Source: Bacteroidales bacterium (GTDB lineage Bacteria; Bacteroidota; Bacteroidia; Bacteroidales; UBA932). From it: DNA of 64,000 bases. Within the stretch, counting starts at the first letter, position 1. Every line of letters starts with the position of its first letter. The notes below the pieces were generated by a model. The model saw only the letters and a list, made by a program, of their open reading frames with translations. It was not told the DNA's origin and searched no databases. The stretch is from the NCBI GenBank assembly GCA_017443465.1, contig JAFRXO010000073.1, positions 21,869-85,868 on the forward strand, written 5' to 3'. The translations under genes were made by a program, and so were the position numbers. This document shows positions 61,164 to 64,000 of the stretch, one piece after another.

Positions 61164-62528
61164 ATGGACAGAAGAGAATTCTTAAAAGTATCAGGTTCCG
61201 GTGCTCTGGCGCTGGGCGCTTCCGCTTGCGCTCCCGGTGGGGCCAAGGGCGGAGCTGACGCAGCGGGGAACGGTGCTGCCGCCGGCAGCGGTGAGATGGA
61301 ATACAGGATTAATCCTAAGAACGGGGACAAGGTCTCCCTGCTTGGTTACGGATGTATGCGCTGGCCCATGATCAGGGGGCGCGACGGAGAAAGGGACAAG
61401 ATCGACCAGGAGACGGTCAACGAACTGGTGGATTATGCCTACAAGCATGGTGTAAATTATTATGACACCTCCCCGGCTTATCTCCAGGGGCAGTCGGAAA
61501 TAGCTGCAGGTGTTGCTCTTAGCCGCTATCCCAGGGATTCATACTACATTGCTACAAAGCTCTCGAATTTCGGGGACACTTCTCCCGAGGGATCCAAGCA
61601 GATGTACTATGACTCCTTCCGTTATCTCCAGACGGACTATTACGATTACTATCTGCTCCACTCTATCGGCAACGGTGGAGTCCCGGCCTTCAACAGGAGG
61701 TACGTGGATAACGGCATGATAGATTTCCTGCTGAAGGAGAGGGAAGCCGGACGTATCCGCAACCTCGGTTTCTCATTCCACGGTACGAAAGATGCCTTCG
61801 ATGCCTTCCTCAAGATGCAGGACCAGTATCACTGGGATTTCGTCCAGATAGAGATGAATTATCAGGACTGGCGCCACGCCAGGGTTCCCCGCAATGTGAA
61901 TGCCGAGTATCTTTATGAGGAACTTGACAAGAGGGAATTGCCTATAGTAATTATGGAACCGCTTCTGGGAGGCCGTCTTGCACGTCTTTCAGACAGCGTC
62001 GTTGAGAGGCTGAAGGCTCGTGAACCGGATCTCTCGGTGGCTTCATGGGCATTCCGTTTCGTTGGTAGCTACCCAAGAGTCCTGTGTGTCCTCAGCGGTA
62101 TGACCTCCATGGACCCGCTTATGGACAACGTCAAGACCTTCTCCGGTTTCAATCCCCTTAACGAGGAAGAAATCGACTTCATCCTGAAGACAGCGGATAT
62201 CATTGCCGAGTATCCTACAGTCAACTGTAATGACTGTAAGTATTGCATGCCTTGTCCCTGGGGTATCGACATCCCTGGCGTGTTCCTGCATTACAATGAG
62301 ATGGTGAATTCCGGTGACATTGCGACTAGCAAGGAGCAGGCTGATTACAAGAAACTTAAGAGACGTTATCTGGTCAGTTACGACAGGGCCATCGAGAGCC
62401 TGAGGCAGGCTGACCACTGTGTCGGGTGCAAAACCTGCGAACCTCACTGCCCGCAGAGCATCGAGATTCCAAAGGAACTTCAGCGTATCGACCACTACAT
62501 CGAAGCCCTCAGAAGGGATACCCTTTAA
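61164..62528 (+). CDS. Tat lipoprotein aldo/keto reductase with 4Fe-4S domain
   Basis: A 454-residue protein from the ATG in CATATG at 61164. The N-terminus DRREFLKVSGSGALALGASAC combines a twin-arginine motif with a lipobox (Cys22). The TIM-barrel AKR domain begins LLGYGCMRWPM with NYYDTSPAY (catalytic Asp/Tyr region). The C-terminus has CNDCKYCMPCPWG (from 355) and CVGCKTCEPHCPQ (from 419), two 4Fe-4S ferredoxin motifs. It likely receives electrons from the NapH/NapG-like protein. Sugar or ketone substrate unknown. Downstream is inverted-repeat copy 3. Confidence 0.85.
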   Translation: MDRREFLKVSGSGALALGASACAPGGAKGGADAAGNGAAAGSGEMEYRINPKNGDKVSLLGYGCMRWPMIRGRDGERDKIDQETVNELVDYAYKHGVNYYDTSPAYLQGQSEIAAGVALSRYPRDSYYIATKLSNFGDTSPEGSKQMYYDSFRYLQTDYYDYYLLHSIGNGGVPAFNRRYVDNGMIDFLLKEREAGRIRNLGFSFHGTKDAFDAFLKMQDQYHWDFVQIEMNYQDWRHARVPRNVNAEYLYEELDKRELPIVIMEPLLGGRLARLSDSVVERLKAREPDLSVASWAFRFVGSYPRVLCVLSGMTSMDPLMDNVKTFSGFNPLNEEEIDFILKTADIIAEYPTVNCNDCKYCMPCPWGIDIPGVFLHYNEMVNSGDIATSKEQADYKKLKRRYLVSYDRAIESLRQADHCVGCKTCEPHCPQSIEIPKELQRIDHYIEALRRDTL

Positions 62529-62535
62529 AGTTGGT

Positions 62536-62644
62536 GCTTCTCCGGGGTGGGACAGCCCCGGGAACCCGTAGCCGCCCTCGGCTTCGTTGAGTGGGAGGGA
62601 TGAGCGAAGCGAAGGTTCAGGGGGCTGTCCCACCCCGGAGAAGC
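62536..62644. repeat. Long inverted-repeat element, copy 3
   Basis: Arms of about 31 nt (62536-62566 and 62614-62644) pair over GCTTCTCCGGGGTGGGACAG and beyond, with a small bulge near the core. The core is the shortest of the three: CCCGTAGCCGCCCTCGGC, TTCGTTGA, GGGAGGGATGAGCGAAGC, without the GC-rich inner hairpin of copies 1 and 2. Arm sequence differs from both others but self-complementarity is kept. It lies between the convergent AKR and LacI-family genes. Confidence 0.85.
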
Positions 62645-62683
62645 CGTGTTTCGCAAAGCATTGATAATCTGGAGATAAAGTAA

Positions 62684-62713
62684 AATCCCTACCTCAAAAT
62701 CGAGGCGGGGATT
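62684..62713 (-). terminator. Probable terminator of the LacI-family gene
   Basis: AATCCCTACCTC and GAGGCGGGGATT pair with one G-T and one mismatch around a short loop. On the minus strand the stem is followed by TTTT and more T-rich sequence, 46 bp after the regulator's stop codon. Confidence 0.55.
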
Positions 62714-62758
62714 ATATGTAACTAGCAGAGAGCCAGTGGATTACAAAACACGCGCGTA

Positions 62759-63802
62759 CTACTTCTTCTTGATGTTTTCGGTGGAGCCGCCGAGGATCAT
62801 TTCCGGCTTGAGGATCACGGTCTCACCGGGTTCATTCTTCTCGATCATCTTTCCGAGGACCTCCACAGCCTTTTCTCCAAGTTCCTTGAGAGGCTGGATG
62901 AGATGGGTGACGGAGGTTTCGTAGAGCTCGTATATGTCACTGACATCAAAGCACACCAGGGCAAGGTCATCAGGAGTCTTGTACCCATTGTCTTTCATGG
63001 TCTTCATGACCTGGGCTGAAAGGGAGTAGGTGGGGAGGAAGAATGCCTCGACGCCCCTTTTGACTGCATCGGTGATAATCTGGGGGATGTCAGTCGCCGC
63101 AGTTGCATATGTTGTGTTGTGGATTTTCGCAAGCCCAGTCAGGCCAGCCTCTTCCATTGCCTTGCTGTAACCGGTCTCGCGCTCAGTGAAACTGGAGATG
63201 CCAAGGGAATAGGAGATCATCTCGATCTTCTTGAGCCCCTTGGAAATCAGCAGCTGCGCTGCATCATAACCGGCCTGGAAGTCGTCAAGGAGGACCTTAC
63301 CGACACCTTCGATACCTTCGATGTTGCGGTCGATGAGGACGGTGGGAATCCTGTAGTCGATAAGTTTCTGGATGGCTTCTTTGCTGCCTTCGCAGGGAGC
63401 GACAATTACGCCGTCGATGTTGTGGGCATTGACAGTGTCAAGGATGTCACCAAGTTTCTTGGCATCCTCATCGGAGCTGGCGAAAAGGGTAGTGTAATTA
63501 TAGTCCTTCTGGGCCTTGTCTTCGATGCAACGGGAGATCCCGGCGAAGAATTTGTTCGAAATGTCGGTAGGGATGACGGCGATAGTGTTGGAACGTCCGC
63601 TGCGCAGGGAAGCGGCAGCTACGTTCTTGCGGTAGCCCAGACGGGCCGCGACTTCCTTGACGCGGGCTGCGGTCTTCGGATTGACCGGGCAGTCGAGACT
63701 TCCGTCGGGCCTCTGTTTTGCATTCATTACGAATGAAACGAGTGTTACGGAGACTCCTGCCTCTTCGGCTACATTTCTGATAGTAACTTTATTTTTCTTC
63801 AT
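62759..63802 (-). CDS. LacI-family transcriptional regulator
   Basis: A 347-residue repressor-type protein. The helix-turn-helix TIRNVAEEAGVSVTLVSFVM (residues 6-25) is followed by a linker about eight residues longer than in PurR, a form seen in many Bacteroidota LacI proteins, then the hinge region and a periplasmic-binding-protein-like sensor domain. A rare Shine-Dalgarno-like GGGAGG (63811-63816 on the plus-strand complement) lies 8 nt upstream of the ATG at 63802, favouring it over an upstream TTG. It is the natural candidate to bind the palindromes near uxaC/exuT and uxaE, though no uronate gene adjoins it. Confidence 0.92.
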   Translation of the reverse strand: MKKNKVTIRNVAEEAGVSVTLVSFVMNAKQRPDGSLDCPVNPKTAARVKEVAARLGYRKNVAAASLRSGRSNTIAVIPTDISNKFFAGISRCIEDKAQKDYNYTTLFASSDEDAKKLGDILDTVNAHNIDGVIVAPCEGSKEAIQKLIDYRIPTVLIDRNIEGIEGVGKVLLDDFQAGYDAAQLLISKGLKKIEMISYSLGISSFTERETGYSKAMEEAGLTGLAKIHNTTYATAATDIPQIITDAVKRGVEAFFLPTYSLSAQVMKTMKDNGYKTPDDLALVCFDVSDIYELYETSVTHLIQPLKELGEKAVEVLGKMIEKNEPGETVILKPEMILGGSTENIKKK

Positions 63803-63887
63803 AAGGTATTCCTCCCTTGACAAATAACGTATTTTCCACCTTTACAACAAATATGGAAAATATTATTCTATTTTTCAAATTTTTAGC

Positions 63888-63926
63888 AAAAAAATTCCCG
63901 GGACCTGTCAATTCCGGCCCCGGGAA
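63888..63926 (-). terminator. Rho-independent terminator of the edge gene
   Basis: TTCCCGGG (63895-63902) and CCCGGGAA (63919-63926) form a perfect 8-bp stem; on the minus strand it is followed by seven T residues (A7 at 63888-63894). It ends the gene whose stop is at 63947, 20 bp away, and separates it from the LacI-family gene. Confidence 0.85.
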
Positions 63927-63946
63927 TAGAAAGATAGTGTTATCTG

Positions 63947-64000
63947 CTAGTGCATGACGACCGTAAGACCCGCCATGACGATGGATACCATGCTCATGAG
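63947..64000 (-). CDS. C-terminal end of a membrane protein, probably a transporter
   Basis: Only 17 codons and a TAG stop are inside the window. The residues LMSMVSIVMAGLTVVMH form most of a hydrophobic helix ending just before the stop, as at the C-terminus of a transporter or other multi-pass membrane protein. It is directly followed by a strong terminator and then the LacI-family gene. The family cannot be determined from this fragment. Confidence 0.5.
   Translation of the reverse strand, partial: LMSMVSIVMAGLTVVMH

Noticed and set aside
62759-63802. Long linker after the LacI helix-turn-helix as a novel feature
   Set aside because: Similar extensions are common in Bacteroidota LacI-family proteins.

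Overview
The window looks like chromosomal DNA of a Bacteroidota, most likely a gut- or host-associated Bacteroidales. Evidence: promoters carry the Bacteroidota -7 box TAnnTTTG, Shine-Dalgarno sites are nearly absent (upstream regions are A-rich), and gene content is typical (serine palmitoyltransferase, DUF2723 and DUF4271 membrane proteins, hemD-rnpA-yidD block, many Tat- or lipoprotein-tagged glycosidases). I estimate mid-50s percent G+C by eye. No phage, transposase, rRNA or CRISPR array is visible.

Layout. 1-17.2 kb is a hexuronate and polysaccharide-lyase locus: a GH106-like rhamnosidase, uxaC, and a divergent seven-gene run exuT-kdgK-eda-hepA-sialidase-hepB-hepC holding three paralogous heparinase II/III-family proteins. 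17.3-37 kb is mostly housekeeping: C69 dipeptidase, serine palmitoyltransferase, lolD-like ATPase, tRNA-Pro, a GH5-like enzyme with an odd C-terminal domain, YbaK, TrmN6, an ECF sigma/membrane protein/Spy-like triad, split transketolase, menG, lepA, yidD, rnpA, hemD, SUI1 and DUF2723. 37.0-38.3 kb carries uxaE, followed by a GH92. 40.6-52.3 kb is a same-strand run: a histidine phosphatase, nagP-nagA-nagB, then three Gfo/Idh/MocA oxidoreductases with ApbE, a two-helix membrane protein and a GH31. 52.4-59.5 kb is a minus-strand glycan set (carboxylesterase, GH29, two more heparinase-fold proteins). 59.6-64 kb has a NapH/NapG-like iron-sulfur fusion, a Tat-exported aldo/keto reductase, a LacI-family regulator and the tail of another gene.

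How it works together. The lyases, sialidase, fucosidase, mannosidase and esterase would act outside the cytoplasm on complex, possibly host-derived, glycans. ExuT imports hexuronate, and UxaC, UxaE, KdgK and Eda form part of the route to pyruvate and glyceraldehyde 3-phosphate. LacI-type palindromes upstream of both uxaC/exuT and uxaE suggest common control. No SusC/SusD pair, mannonate dehydratase, fructuronate reductase or KduI/KduD lies in the window.

Most notable: (1) three intergenic elements of about 110-135 bp, each a long inverted repeat around a shared core, whose arms differ between copies with compensating changes; they occupy all three convergent junctions longer than 10 bp. (2) The palindrome CATATG occurs about 127 times by hand count, roughly tenfold over simple expectation, inside codons and at about a quarter of start codons, recalling iterated palindromes such as cyanobacterial HIP1.
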